From an uncultured archaeon A07HN63 (GTDB lineage: Archaea > Halobacteriota > Halobacteria > Halobacteriales > Haloferacaceae): a stretch of 17,691 nt of DNA. A program made the position numbers and the translations under genes. The notes beneath the pieces are model-generated. The model searched no databases. It saw nothing but the letters and a program-made list of their open reading frames with translations, and was not told where the DNA came from. The stretch lies in NCBI GenBank assembly GCA_000496215.1, contig KI543219.1, positions 107,906 to 125,596 of the forward strand, in the 5' to 3' direction. Shown piece after piece: positions 1 through 7,394 of this stretch. Position 1 is the first letter of the stretch; every line of letters begins with the position of its first letter.

Positions 1-375
1 CGGCAGCTGTATACGTCACTGCATCCCGACGCGGTCAGACCGGTTCGACTCGGCGGCCGCGTTATCGACGAGGACGCCATCCGCGGGATCACCGTCTTCA
101 CGCTGCTGTACATCCTGCTGTTCTTCGTCGCAGCCGTCTTCCTCGCGCTTGACTCCGCTCGCATCGGCTACCAGCTGTCGGTGCTGGAGGCGGTGAGCGC
201 GTCGCTGGCGACGCTCGGCAACATCGGCCCGGGGTTCGGCTCGGTCGGACCGTTCGGCAGCTACCTCCAGTTCTCGCCGGTCTCGAAGCTGGTGATGATC
301 TTCCTGATGTGGATCGGCCGGCTAGAGATCGTGCCCGTGCTCGCGCTGTTCGTCGGCGGGCTCGAAGACCGCTAA
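1..375 (+). CDS. TrkH-family potassium uptake protein, C-terminal part (5' end outside window)
   Basis: Membrane subunit of the Trk/Ktr K+ uptake system, which works with a cytosolic TrkA nucleotide-binding ring. The frame is open from the first base to the TAA at 373-375 and encodes about 124 residues. It shows a hydrophobic segment (TVFTLLYILLFFVAAVFLAL), then the last pore loop with the filter-like string TLGNIGPGFG, then a final membrane helix with the family-typical MWIGRLEIVPVLALF ending. The glycine-rich filter and this C-terminal helix are characteristic of the fourth M1-P-M2 repeat of TrkH/KtrB. The gene ends 3 bp from the stop of the convergent permease gene. TrkH versus TrkG/KtrB cannot be settled from this fragment. 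Family assignment is firm. Confidence 0.93.
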   Translation, partial: RQLYTSLHPDAVRPVRLGGRVIDEDAIRGITVFTLLYILLFFVAAVFLALDSARIGYQLSVLEAVSASLATLGNIGPGFGSVGPFGSYLQFSPVSKLVMIFLMWIGRLEIVPVLALFVGGLEDR

Positions 376-378
376 CCC

Positions 379-2610
379 CTACCGGCCGAAGATGCGTTCG
401 ACCAGCGACCGCTGCTGTGGCCGTTCGGCCAGCAGGACCGTACAGTCGACATCGTTGAGCACCTCGAAGGCCAGCGAGCCACGCACCAGACGGGAGAGGA
501 GCCCCTCGCGGGTCGCCCCCATCATGACCATCGATCGGTCGGCGGCGTGACGAGCAATGGAATCCTCGACATCGTCCGACGTATCGACGATCCGGTTCGC
601 GTCGTCGAGCCCGCGCTCGTCGGCCCACTCGCCGAGGAACGCCTCGCCCGCCTCGCGTTCGGACTCGTCGTCGACGGCGTGGAGCAGCGAGACGTCCGAC
701 CCCTGCTCCAGCAGGATCGAGGCAACCTCCGCGCTGAGGTCGGAGCTGTAGCCACCGGCGGTCGGCACTAACACGTTCGAGGGGTCGAAGCCGCGGTCGT
801 TCATCACGAGAAAGTCACACGGCAGATTGCCCGTCAGCTCGTCGAGCGGGCTCTCGACGCGACCGGCCGTCATCGGCGTGTTCCCGCCCCAGCCCATCAC
901 GACCAGGTCGGCCTTGTCGGTGCGGGCGGCGTCGAAGACCTCCTCGAAGGAGCGATGCGAGACGATGGTCTTGGTCTCCACGTCGGCGCCGAAGGTTTCG
1001 GCGTCATCGCGGGCCGTCCGGAGCAGCTTCTCGGATTCGGCGTCGATCCGGTTGAGCTGCTCGCTGTCGGCCGACAGCGGTGTCTGGTCGGGGACCTGAA
1101 TGATGTGGGTGGCGACGACGGTGCCGTCGTTGGCCTTCGCCAGCAGGCTGGCGAGTTCGATCAGGTCCTGTTCGGTGCGGGGGTTCGACAGCGGCACCAT
1201 CACGCGGTACTCGCCGCCGTCGGGCGCGACTGAGGTGGCCGCCGAGACCGCCGCGTCGGGCATCTCCTCGGACCGCGAAAGGATGTACTCCGATAGGACG
1301 CCCTCCCGGGTCGTCCGCGAGCGAGCGTAGAGCATGTACCACGCCAGCGCGAGCGCGACGAACAAGCCACACAGCGCGATGACAAACGTCTCGATGAACG
1401 CGATCAAGGCGAAGGAGAGCACCGCCCCAAGGATCGGTGTGAATGGGTACAGCGGCACGGTGAACTCGGGATCGTAGTCGGCTGGATCGCCCTCACGGAA
1501 GACGATCAACGCGAGGTTGAGCAGGCCGTAAACCACCAGATGCAGGACGCTACCCGCCGTCGCCAGCAGTTCGAGATTACCGACGACGATGAACAGCAGG
1601 ATCAGCCCGCCGGTGAGCGCGATGGATTTGTACGGCGTCCCGAACCGCTCGTGGACCTCGTTGAGCGACGGCGAGACGATCTTGTCGCGGCCCATGGCGA
1701 AGTTGATCCGCGAGGAGGCCAGGATTGAAGCATTCGCCGATGACGCCGTCGCCAGCAGCCCGCCGAACAGCAAGGCTGCGGCCCCAATCGGGCCAATGAG
1801 GATGCGCGCGACTTCGACAACTGCGGTGTCGTTGCCGGCCACAACCTCATTCGGGACGGCCGCCAGCACCGCCAGCAGGACGAGGGCGTAGATCACGGTG
1901 ACGATGACGACGCTCCCGATGATCGCAATCGGGAGGTTGCGACCCGGGTTTTTGATCTCCTCGGCAACGGAGGTAATCTGGACGAAGCCGAGATAGGAGA
2001 CAAAGATGATGCCCGTCAGCGGGAGCAGCGGGGTGATCCCCTCGGGCGCAAACGGTCGGAGTGTCTGAAGATCAGCGTTCAGAATCCCAAACAGGGTTAA
2101 AGACGGTGAGAATGCCGAGCAAAATAAATACAATCGCATTCTGAAGCTTGCCGGTTTCCTTCGCACCGACGTAGTTGACCGTCACAAAGAACGCGCCGCC
2201 GAGTAGTGCGACGATCTTCGCGCCTGACAACGCTAGGGGGCCGAGTGTGAGTCCGGGGACGCTGACAAAAGCGTTGACGTACTCGCCAAGACCGAACATG
2301 TAGAACGCCGAGGCGAAGGTGAGCCGATCCAGTCCCCAGCCGGCGACGGAGCCGAACAGCGGCCCCAATCCGCGGTTGACGTAGAAGTACGCGCCGCCGG
2401 ACCGCGGCATCGCCGTCCCAAGTTCGCTGGCCGATAGCGCGGTGAAGATTGCGATGGTGCCGCCGAGGATGAACGCCCCGGCCGACAGCGGCCCCGCCAT
2501 CTGACCGCTGTGCCCGGCAGGACGAAGATACCCGCGCCGATCATCGTGCCGATGCCGATGGTCAACGCCGAAGTAAGCGTCAGATCCTTTGCGAGTTCGT
2601 CGTCAGCCAT
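379..2610 (-). pseudogene. APC-superfamily amino-acid permease with two C-terminal UspA domains, two frameshifts
   Basis: Reading from the ATG at 2610, the frame opens with TIGIGTMIGAGIFVLPG, the glycine-rich first helix of APC transporters. It leaves frame at about 2502, where one C appears to be missing (GTC-AG-ATG where GTC-CAG-ATG is expected). It continues in the next frame to about 2097, with ASELGTAMPRSGGAYFYVNR as the second-to-third helix region. One extra A in TTTAACC (2097-2098) returns it to the original frame, where EEIKNPGRNLPIAI is the usual APC cytosolic loop. The permease part spans roughly 2610-1300. Two UspA-like domains follow, about 1213-785 and 785-400, each with a VMVPL/VLVPT start. 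With both shifts corrected the product is 743 aa, normal for haloarchaeal permease-Usp fusions. The two shifts cancel, so nearly all the sequence stays readable. This fits either sequencing indels or very recent inactivation. The substrate is probably an amino acid but unproven. Confidence 0.88.
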
Positions 2611-2804
2611 TAGCTACCCCCTTCCGGGAGTTGCAAGTAGTGGTTGCATGATGGTTCGCTACTGGCCCGGGGATGGAGACTGAAACACGACATTGGAGTG
2701 TGAATGGATGTTAGTGACAGGAACCGTTGGTGGCTATCGGTGCTACTCTGGAACCGAACTTAATCTGTTCGACACCGGATTACTTGTTCAAACGCCGACG
2801 CACA

Positions 2805-2816
2805 ACCCTTATTTTG
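2805..2816 (+). promoter_or_regulatory. TATA-box promoter for the 2837 UspA gene
   Basis: The string CTTATTTT is centred about 26 nt before the ATG at 2837. This is the spacing expected for TBP binding with transcription starting at or next to the start codon, so the mRNA is probably leaderless. The site stands out from GC-rich surroundings. Confidence 0.6.
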
Positions 2817-2836
2817 GGGGTTTCTGTCTGTACTGT

Positions 2837-3272
2837 ATGGTCGATACAGCTGAGACACCCCAAAATATCCTCTCGCACGTCCTCCTGCCCGTCGCTTCTG
2901 TTGATGATGCCACGGCGACAGCGAGTGCTCTTGCATCCTATGATCCTACGCGGGTAACGACGCTCCATGTCATCGAAAAAGGCGAAGGGCGTCCCCGACA
3001 AGACGCCGGTCGAACAATCCGAGGGCATCGCCGAGGATGCCGCCGCGGCTGTCAGAGCCGAGTTTCCCGAAGCCGGACTTGAGAAAGCCTACAGCAGAGA
3101 TGTCGTCAACGCGATCTTCGACGTGGCCGAGGAGATCGATGCAAGCGCAATCGCCTACCGCTCCCGCGGCGGCAACCGACTGGCCCAGTTTCTCTCGGGC
3201 GACCTATCGCTCAAACTCGTCACGCAGGCCGACCGCCCGGTCATCGCGCTGCCGCGAAGCGACACGGAGTGA
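2837..3272 (+). pseudogene. Universal stress protein (UspA) family, one frameshift
   Basis: Small cytosolic nucleotide-binding stress protein family. The ATG at 2837 starts MVDTAETPQNILSHVLLPVA, a UspA first strand. The frame reads to LHVIEK and is then lost at a run of five A (2976-2980). Removing one A gives HVIEKAKGVPDKTP and an open frame to the TGA at 3270-3272. The corrected product is 144 aa, the usual single-domain Usp length. Near the end GGNRLAQFLSGDLSLKLV matches the G-x2-G-x9-G phosphate-binding pattern loosely, and ADRPVIALP is the typical last strand. The start at 2837 is preferred over earlier ATGs because a TATA box sits 26 nt before it. It is divergent from the Usp-fused permease, with 226 bp between them. 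A homopolymer indel makes sequencing error quite possible. Confidence 0.82.
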
Positions 3273-3321
3273 CCCGGTAGGCCGTGGCCAGACGGGGTAA
3301 CCCGGCGCGACAACGGCGTCG

Positions 3322-3969
3322 CTACGCCGGGGCACCGTCGAGAATCGCGAGCCCGCTTGAGGCCCCGATTCGCTCTGCACCGGCCTCGATCATCGCCATC
3401 GCCGTCTCGTAGTCACCGATCCCGCCGCTGGCCTTGACCGGGAGAGACTCCGCCATCAGTTCGACATCAGCGACCGTCGCGCCCGCTGGCTCGGCATCGG
3501 CGAACCCGGTCGACGTTTTCACCATGGCGGCGTCGGCGTCGACAGCGGCCTCGCAGGCGCGGTGTTTCTCGTCGTCGGTCAGGAGTCCGGTCTCGATGAT
3601 CACCTTGACCGGAGCCGCCACACTGTCGACGATGGCCGCGAGTTCGTCGGTAACGGCCGCCTGCTCGCCGGCCTTGAGCCGGGCGATATTGCAGACGACA
3701 TCGAGTTCGTCCGCGCCCGCCGCCACAGCGGTTGTCGCGGCCTCACGCTTGGTCGCCGGAGCCGCCTGTCCGTGCGGAAACCCGATCACGGTCGCCACTG
3801 TGAGCGAGTCCGGCGCGTCGTCGGTGACGGTTCCAACGTAGCAGGGTGGAATACAGACGTTCATCCCGGCCTCGGTAGCTTCGTCGACCACGCGGTCGAC
3901 AGCGGTTTGTGTCGTCGTGGGGCCGAGGACGGTGTGGTCGATCAGCGGCGCGAGAGCGGCACGATCCAT
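3322..3969 (-). CDS. deoC: Deoxyribose-phosphate aldolase
   Basis: Class I aldolase that cleaves 2-deoxy-D-ribose 5-phosphate to glyceraldehyde 3-phosphate and acetaldehyde in deoxynucleoside breakdown; cytosolic TIM barrel. The 215-aa product fits the short DeoC family. Visible motifs are the N-terminal LIDHTVL, FPHG at 64-67, the ADELDVV strand with Asp90, KVIIETGLL, the Schiff-base lysine in MVKTSTGF (Lys151) and the second lysine in VKASGGIG (Lys179). A longer frame runs to 4257, but its first 96 residues are basic, low-complexity and overlap the divergent DUF63 start. The ATG at 3969 begins right at the conserved region and is the better start. An AT-rich patch about 27 nt upstream (3993-3999) may be its TATA box. 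It converges on the UspA gene with a 49-bp gap. Confidence 0.95.
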   Translation of the reverse strand: MDRAALAPLIDHTVLGPTTTQTAVDRVVDEATEAGMNVCIPPCYVGTVTDDAPDSLTVATVIGFPHGQAAPATKREAATTAVAAGADELDVVCNIARLKAGEQAAVTDELAAIVDSVAAPVKVIIETGLLTDDEKHRACEAAVDADAAMVKTSTGFADAEPAGATVADVELMAESLPVKASGGIGDYETAMAMIEAGAERIGASSGLAILDGAPA

Positions 3970-3992
3970 ACCGCGGCAAGCGGGCGGCAACG

Positions 3993-3999
3993 CAAAAAT
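3993..3999 (-). promoter_or_regulatory. Possible TATA box for deoC
   Basis: On the minus strand the sequence reads GATTTTTG, centred about 27 nt before the deoC ATG at 3969. Position suits a leaderless transcript, but the match is a plain T-run rather than a good TTTATA, so this is tentative. Confidence 0.35.
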
Positions 4000-4089
4000 C
4001 CCCGCGCAAGCGTCGTTGGCGGGTTGTCGCAGTGGCGGTCCCGATAGCGGCATCGTAACGTTTTCCCGAGTTTCAGCGAAACTCCGCCT

Positions 4090-4908
4090 ATGGCATTGTT
4101 GCCGGCCGGGTTTACCGTCCCGCCGTGGCCGTATCTGGTTGTCCTCGCCCTCGCTGTCGGTGGTGTCGGGTACGGACTCGCCAGCCGACGGCCGGCCGTG
4201 ACGGCCCGCCACGTGCTCGGGCTTGCGCCGTGGATCGTCGTCGGATCGGCGCTCCACGTCCTCTACGTCGTCGAGAGCCTGCCACCCGTGATCGCGCCGC
4301 TGGCCGGCACGGGCGCGGTCTACGTGACAGTCGCCGCGATTGCCGGTGGCGGCTGGCTGCTCGCCGACGCCGTTCGCCCGCGGACGGTCCCCGCGTTGCT
4401 CGCCGCGAGCGGGCTGGCGGTAGCGGTCCCGCTGGTCGGAACGACGATCATCGTCGGATTCACACAGAACACGCTTGCGCCGGTGTGGCCCGCCGCCGGA
4501 GCGGGGATGGCAGTACTGCTAACCGCCGCTGGCTGGGCGACGCTCCGGCGACGCCGACCGACGGCGACGACAGCGACGGGGTGGGTCGGACTGCTCGCGG
4601 TGTTCGGGCACACACTCGATGCGGTGTCGACGACCGTCGGCGTCGACGTGCTTGGATTCGGCGAGCGAACGCCGCTCTCGCGGGTGATTCTTGACGCGGC
4701 AGCGGCGCTGCCGACGGCCGACATCATCGGCACCGGCTGGCTCTTCATTCTCGTGAAGGTCGGCGTCGTGAGTGCCGTCGTCGTGCTCTTTGCGGAGTAC
4801 GTCGCCGAGGAGCCAAGCGAGGGGTATCCGCTACTGGGCGTGATCGCGGCCGTCGGCCTCGGCCCGGGGACCTACAACCTGCTGCTGTTTGCGATTACGG
4901 CAGGGTGA
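4090..4908 (+). CDS. DUF63 family multi-pass membrane protein
   Basis: 272-aa integral membrane protein of unknown function from a family common in euryarchaea. About eight hydrophobic segments are visible, starting with YLVVLALAVGGVGYGLA and ending with LLGVIAAVGLGPGTYNLLLF. Between the later segments VFGHTLDAVSTTVGVD carries polar and charged residues (His, Asp) inside an otherwise hydrophobic stretch, which resembles the conserved DUF63 core as I remember it. It starts 120 bp from the divergent deoC start. The only upstream AT-rich run is ACGTTTTCC near 4060, a weak TATA candidate. There is no SD sequence. Nothing nearby suggests its role. Confidence 0.85.
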   Translation: MALLPAGFTVPPWPYLVVLALAVGGVGYGLASRRPAVTARHVLGLAPWIVVGSALHVLYVVESLPPVIAPLAGTGAVYVTVAAIAGGGWLLADAVRPRTVPALLAASGLAVAVPLVGTTIIVGFTQNTLAPVWPAAGAGMAVLLTAAGWATLRRRRPTATTATGWVGLLAVFGHTLDAVSTTVGVDVLGFGERTPLSRVILDAAAALPTADIIGTGWLFILVKVGVVSAVVVLFAEYVAEEPSEGYPLLGVIAAVGLGPGTYNLLLFAITAG

Positions 4909-5135
4909 TCGCGTGGATCGAGCAGTGACACGTCTACCGTGAGCGATACCGGGAGTTCGACACGTCGCGTCTCTTCGTGGCGATTGTTCCGCTTGCCTCG
5001 GGGGTGACCACCAAACCTTTGGACCACGCCTCGTGGCTGGCCCACTTGTCGTCAGTACTCGATACCCAGCCGGCCGGCACCCAGCCTGTGGCAATCATGA
5101 ACATTTATGACAGTCGGGATGCTACTTGTAGCACG
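4909..5135. other. Intergenic stretch downstream of DUF63
   Basis: This stretch has no convincing gene. A GTG-started frame runs through it from 4977, but the translation before 5136 shows no domain or membrane pattern. It contains a short perfect repeat CCACG-CCT-CGTGG near 5022-5034 and, at its end, the TATA box listed separately. The same DNA would carry the 3' UTR of the convergent UspA gene. Confidence 0.4.
5101..5110 (+). promoter_or_regulatory. TATA-box promoter for a small ORF
   Basis: ACATTTATGA is centred about 30 nt before the ATG at 5136, the expected spacing for leaderless transcription. It lies in a local AT-rich dip and points at a small ORF that would otherwise look unremarkable. 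Confidence 0.45.
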
Positions 5136-5294
5136 ATGAGTCTCAAAAATAATCCATCACGCGAACCCGAAAGTAACGTGTCTCAGGGTGGGATCGTTTC
5201 GCGTGTCTTCGACACGCTGAATCGGCACGTCAGAACGTGGTCGAGACGGTACGTCAGTATGCGGCTTGACGCGCGGCGCTCTGGGCGCTCTTAG
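5136..5294 (+). CDS. Possible small basic protein, 52 aa
   Basis: I do not recognise this ORF. It starts MSLKNNPSREPESNVS, and its second half (VFDTLNRHVRTWSRRYVSMR) could form a positively charged amphipathic helix, so it might bind membrane surface or nucleic acid. Support for it being real is a TATA box at leaderless spacing and an AT-rich start. Against it, the protein is basic in an acidic proteome and its stop overlaps the convergent UspA stop by 4 bp. It could also be the 5' remnant of a longer, lost gene. Treat as a candidate. Confidence 0.35.
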   Translation: MSLKNNPSREPESNVSQGGIVSRVFDTLNRHVRTWSRRYVSMRLDARRSGRS

Positions 5295-5740
5295 TCGGTC
5301 GCTGTGTCAGCGCTGGTTCCGACCGTTAGCACTGGTACCGGGGATTTTCGCACGACGCGTTCGGCAATACTCCCGATCAGATAGTGATCGACCCCCGTTC
5401 GGCCGTGGGTCCCCATCACGATCAGATCTATCTCCGCGTCGGTCGCGTAGCTGATAATCTCCGCGGAGGGAACCCCCGACTGGATCTGACGGGTGTGTTC
5501 CACGCCGTCGGGAAGTTCCTCGACAGCCCTCGTCATCGCTTCCTCCGCCTGTTCCTGCTGTGCCTCGTTCCAGACCGCCGAGCCGACACCGGCGTTCGGG
5601 CCGTCGAATCGGTTGCGGCTGTCGGCGACCGACAGCACGTGAACGGTCGCGTCGTACTCTGCGGCGAGCTCACCGACGTGGTCGGCAACGATACTCGTTA
5701 CCGGTCCGCCATCGGTCGGAAAGAGGATGTTCGTGTACAT
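5291..5740 (-). CDS. Universal stress protein (UspA) family
   Basis: Single-domain UspA protein of 149 aa, cytosolic and probably dimeric. It opens with MYTNILFPTDGG (first strand and Asp of the nucleotide site). The ATP-binding motif G-x2-G-x9-G-S is complete in GTHGRTGVDHYLIGSIAERV, followed by the last strand PVPVLTV. The intact motif suggests it binds ATP, unlike Usp proteins that lack it. It lies 42 bp downstream of the TauE/SafE exporter on the same strand, so the two are probably cotranscribed, an arrangement in which a Usp domain may tune a transporter. On its 3' side the minus strand has a T5 run (5145-5149), a possible termination signal. Confidence 0.93.
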   Translation of the reverse strand: MYTNILFPTDGGPVTSIVADHVGELAAEYDATVHVLSVADSRNRFDGPNAGVGSAVWNEAQQEQAEEAMTRAVEELPDGVEHTRQIQSGVPSAEIISYATDAEIDLIVMGTHGRTGVDHYLIGSIAERVVRKSPVPVLTVGTSADTATD

Positions 5741-5782
5741 TGGTGAGCTGTGTGATCGGCTGTGGTCGATAGCTTGCCGCTG

Positions 5783-6895
5783 CTACCCACCGCCGCTGGC
5801 CATCAGGAACAGGGCGACCGAGATGATCGTAAAGAGGACGCCTACTCCCTTCTGGATGACGGCCGTGTCCAGTGCGTTCGAGACGTACGGCGCGACCTGC
5901 CCGCCGGTAACGGTTGCGGGAACGGTGAAGACGACCATGTTCCACGGCGTCGATGCGAGGCTCAGCGAGTGAATCCCCGGGATCACGTTGCCGGCGAACA
6001 CGTGAACAATCGACGCGAGCACCGCCGTGCAGGCGACGACGATGTGGTTGGTCCCGATGGCGACACGGGTCGGCACGTCCGTTCGAAGCTGCGAGATGAT
6101 ACCGAGTTCGCCGATTCCAAACCCGGCCAGTCCCTGAAACATGCCGCCGATGCTGTAGTTGGCGAACCGTTCGAGATAGCCCGACCAGGAGTACTCGTAG
6201 GTGTCACCCTGTCGGTCGACACGGGTGACCCGGCCTCCGTCGTCCTTGCCGACGCCCGCTGGGCCGAGTTTGCCCCCATCGTCGGGTAACTCGGCGGTGC
6301 CACCGTTGGCAACCGTGTCGGCGGCCGCTGCTGGCTCGGCGTCGTCGGCCGACTGATCGTCATCTGCTGGCTCGTCGTGTGCGAGGTCGGCCTTGAACAT
6401 GAGGTAGGCGGCCGTCATGAGAGCCAGACCGAGGGCGGCGTGGAAGAGTGGCTCCGGGATGAAAAACGACAGCAGCGCGCCGCCGATCACGAACGGGATG
6501 CTGCCGCCGACGAGGGTGAGCGCGAGTCGACGGTCGACCAGCCCGTGCTTGATGAATGCGATAGCCGAGCTGGAGAGCCCGAAGGACTCGCTGATCAGCC
6601 CGACCTTCACGAGCGTCTCCGGCCCGATGGGATAGGCCAGCAGCGGGAAGATGAAGATGAAGAAGGGAACGAACAGCGCCGAGCCGCTGATCCCGACGGT
6701 GTTGACGATAGTCGCCCCGAGGAGGAAGAACGGGAACAGCCACCAGTATTCGAGCCAATAACCGGTTCCGGTGTCAGCCGGGGTCGGGGCCACCAGCAGC
6801 ACCGAGAGAATAAACAGGATCGGTGCCGCGAAGACGAAGAAGTGCTGATACTTCAGAAACGACTTCTGGAGCTGTTGGGACGTGCTAATGCTCAT
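5783..6895 (-). CDS. TauE/SafE (DUF81) family anion exporter
   Basis: 370-aa membrane protein related to sulfite/sulfoacetate exporters. About eight or nine hydrophobic segments occur in two halves. The first half includes FLLGATIVNTVGISGSALFVPFF and SFGLSSSAIAFIKHGLVDRR. The second half repeats the pattern with GMFQGLAGFGIGELGIISQL, the glycine-rich TauE motif. Between the halves is a hydrophilic loop of about 70 residues (169-240), very rich in Asp, Ala and Gly, longer than in many family members. The ATG at 6895 is preceded by an SD sequence, so the mRNA has a leader. The likely operon partner is the UspA gene downstream. Substrate is unknown; sulfite or organosulfonate is only the family default. 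Confidence 0.9.
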   Translation of the reverse strand: MSISTSQQLQKSFLKYQHFFVFAAPILFILSVLLVAPTPADTGTGYWLEYWWLFPFFLLGATIVNTVGISGSALFVPFFIFIFPLLAYPIGPETLVKVGLISESFGLSSSAIAFIKHGLVDRRLALTLVGGSIPFVIGGALLSFFIPEPLFHAALGLALMTAAYLMFKADLAHDEPADDDQSADDAEPAAAADTVANGGTAELPDDGGKLGPAGVGKDDGGRVTRVDRQGDTYEYSWSGYLERFANYSIGGMFQGLAGFGIGELGIISQLRTDVPTRVAIGTNHIVVACTAVLASIVHVFAGNVIPGIHSLSLASTPWNMVVFTVPATVTGGQVAPYVSNALDTAVIQKGVGVLFTIISVALFLMASGGG

Positions 6896-6899
6896 CGGT

Positions 6900-6906
6900 G
6901 ATCACC
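6900..6906 (-). promoter_or_regulatory. Shine-Dalgarno site for the TauE/SafE gene
   Basis: On the minus strand GGTGATC ends 4 nt before the ATG and matches the complement of the archaeal 16S 3' end (GAUCACC). It is part of a perfect 10-bp palindrome GGTGATCACC (6897-6906). This marks a leadered mRNA and supports the 6895 start. Confidence 0.55.
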
Positions 6907-6911
6907 CCAAC

Positions 6912-6954
6912 ACAGCGGCCACAGAGAACTGATCAAACGGTAATCGGCCGCTGT
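6912..6954. repeat. Perfect 9-bp inverted repeat upstream of TauE/SafE
   Basis: ACAGCGGCC (6912-6920) and GGCCGCTGT (6946-6954) are exact reverse complements separated by 25 bp. They lie 17-60 bp before the exporter start, within its likely leader or promoter. This could be an operator with two half-sites or a leader stem; no regulator is identifiable. Confidence 0.5.
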
Positions 6955-7370
6955 CGGACTTACCCCGACAGCGCCGAAGCTGGAAGCCTATAGGTGAGCC
7001 AGTCGGCGACGCCGACATTCAGGTAACTCCCCCCAGCCACGGCGAGAAGTTGGTGGACTCGTCGACGGCGGCACCGGTGAACTGAATCATTATTGGGGCG
7101 TGGGAGTACGGGAATAAAACACTTGTGTGGCCGACTTCCTCCGATTACCAAACGTTTATTGTGTGTCTCTTAGAAAACCAGTGATTTTTCCGCCGCCTGC
7201 GCGCTCGGCGGTGAGGGGGTTCAACATGGCTCCGTGTGCTCAGCTGGTGGGTGCCGACTGGGAGAGCAACCCGGAGTCGTGTCCGCCTGTGCTGCTGTCG
7301 ACACCGCAGGCGCCGCTGGGCTGATCGGTGGGGCCACAGCCGATGGCCGAACCGTAGTTTCAAGCCAACG

Positions 7371-7394
7371 CGCTCATACGTTCGCGTATGAGCG
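7371..7394 (+). promoter_or_regulatory. 10-bp perfect hairpin with TTCG loop over a start codon
   Basis: CGCTCATACG, loop TTCG, then CGTATGAGCG form a perfect stem. The right arm contains the ATG at 7388. In RNA it would hide this start codon; in DNA it is a 24-bp palindrome suited to a dimeric repressor. A second in-frame ATG at 7406 lies outside the stem. Confidence 0.55.

Larger units (their letters stand above)
6896..7387. other. 490-bp intergenic region with inverted repeats
   Basis: No convincing protein gene is present; short frames on both strands give unrelated, non-acidic peptides. It holds a spaced inverted repeat (6912-6954), AT-rich promoter-like patches at 7108-7121 and 7150-7190 (including CGTTTATTG), and a GC-rich part (7190-7345) with several possible stems. 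It ends in the hairpin over the 7388 start codon. It must carry the promoters of both flanking divergent units and may also encode a structured RNA. Confidence 0.5.

Noticed and set aside
3970..4257. Longer N terminus for deoC
   Set aside because: Basic, low-complexity extension overlapping the divergent DUF63 gene; the family N terminus starts at 3969.
7226..7324. tRNA-like stretch or 32-aa ORF
   Set aside because: GCTCAGCTGG recalls a tRNA box A, but there is no T-arm GTTCRANNC, anticodon arm or acceptor stem; the short peptide has no support.
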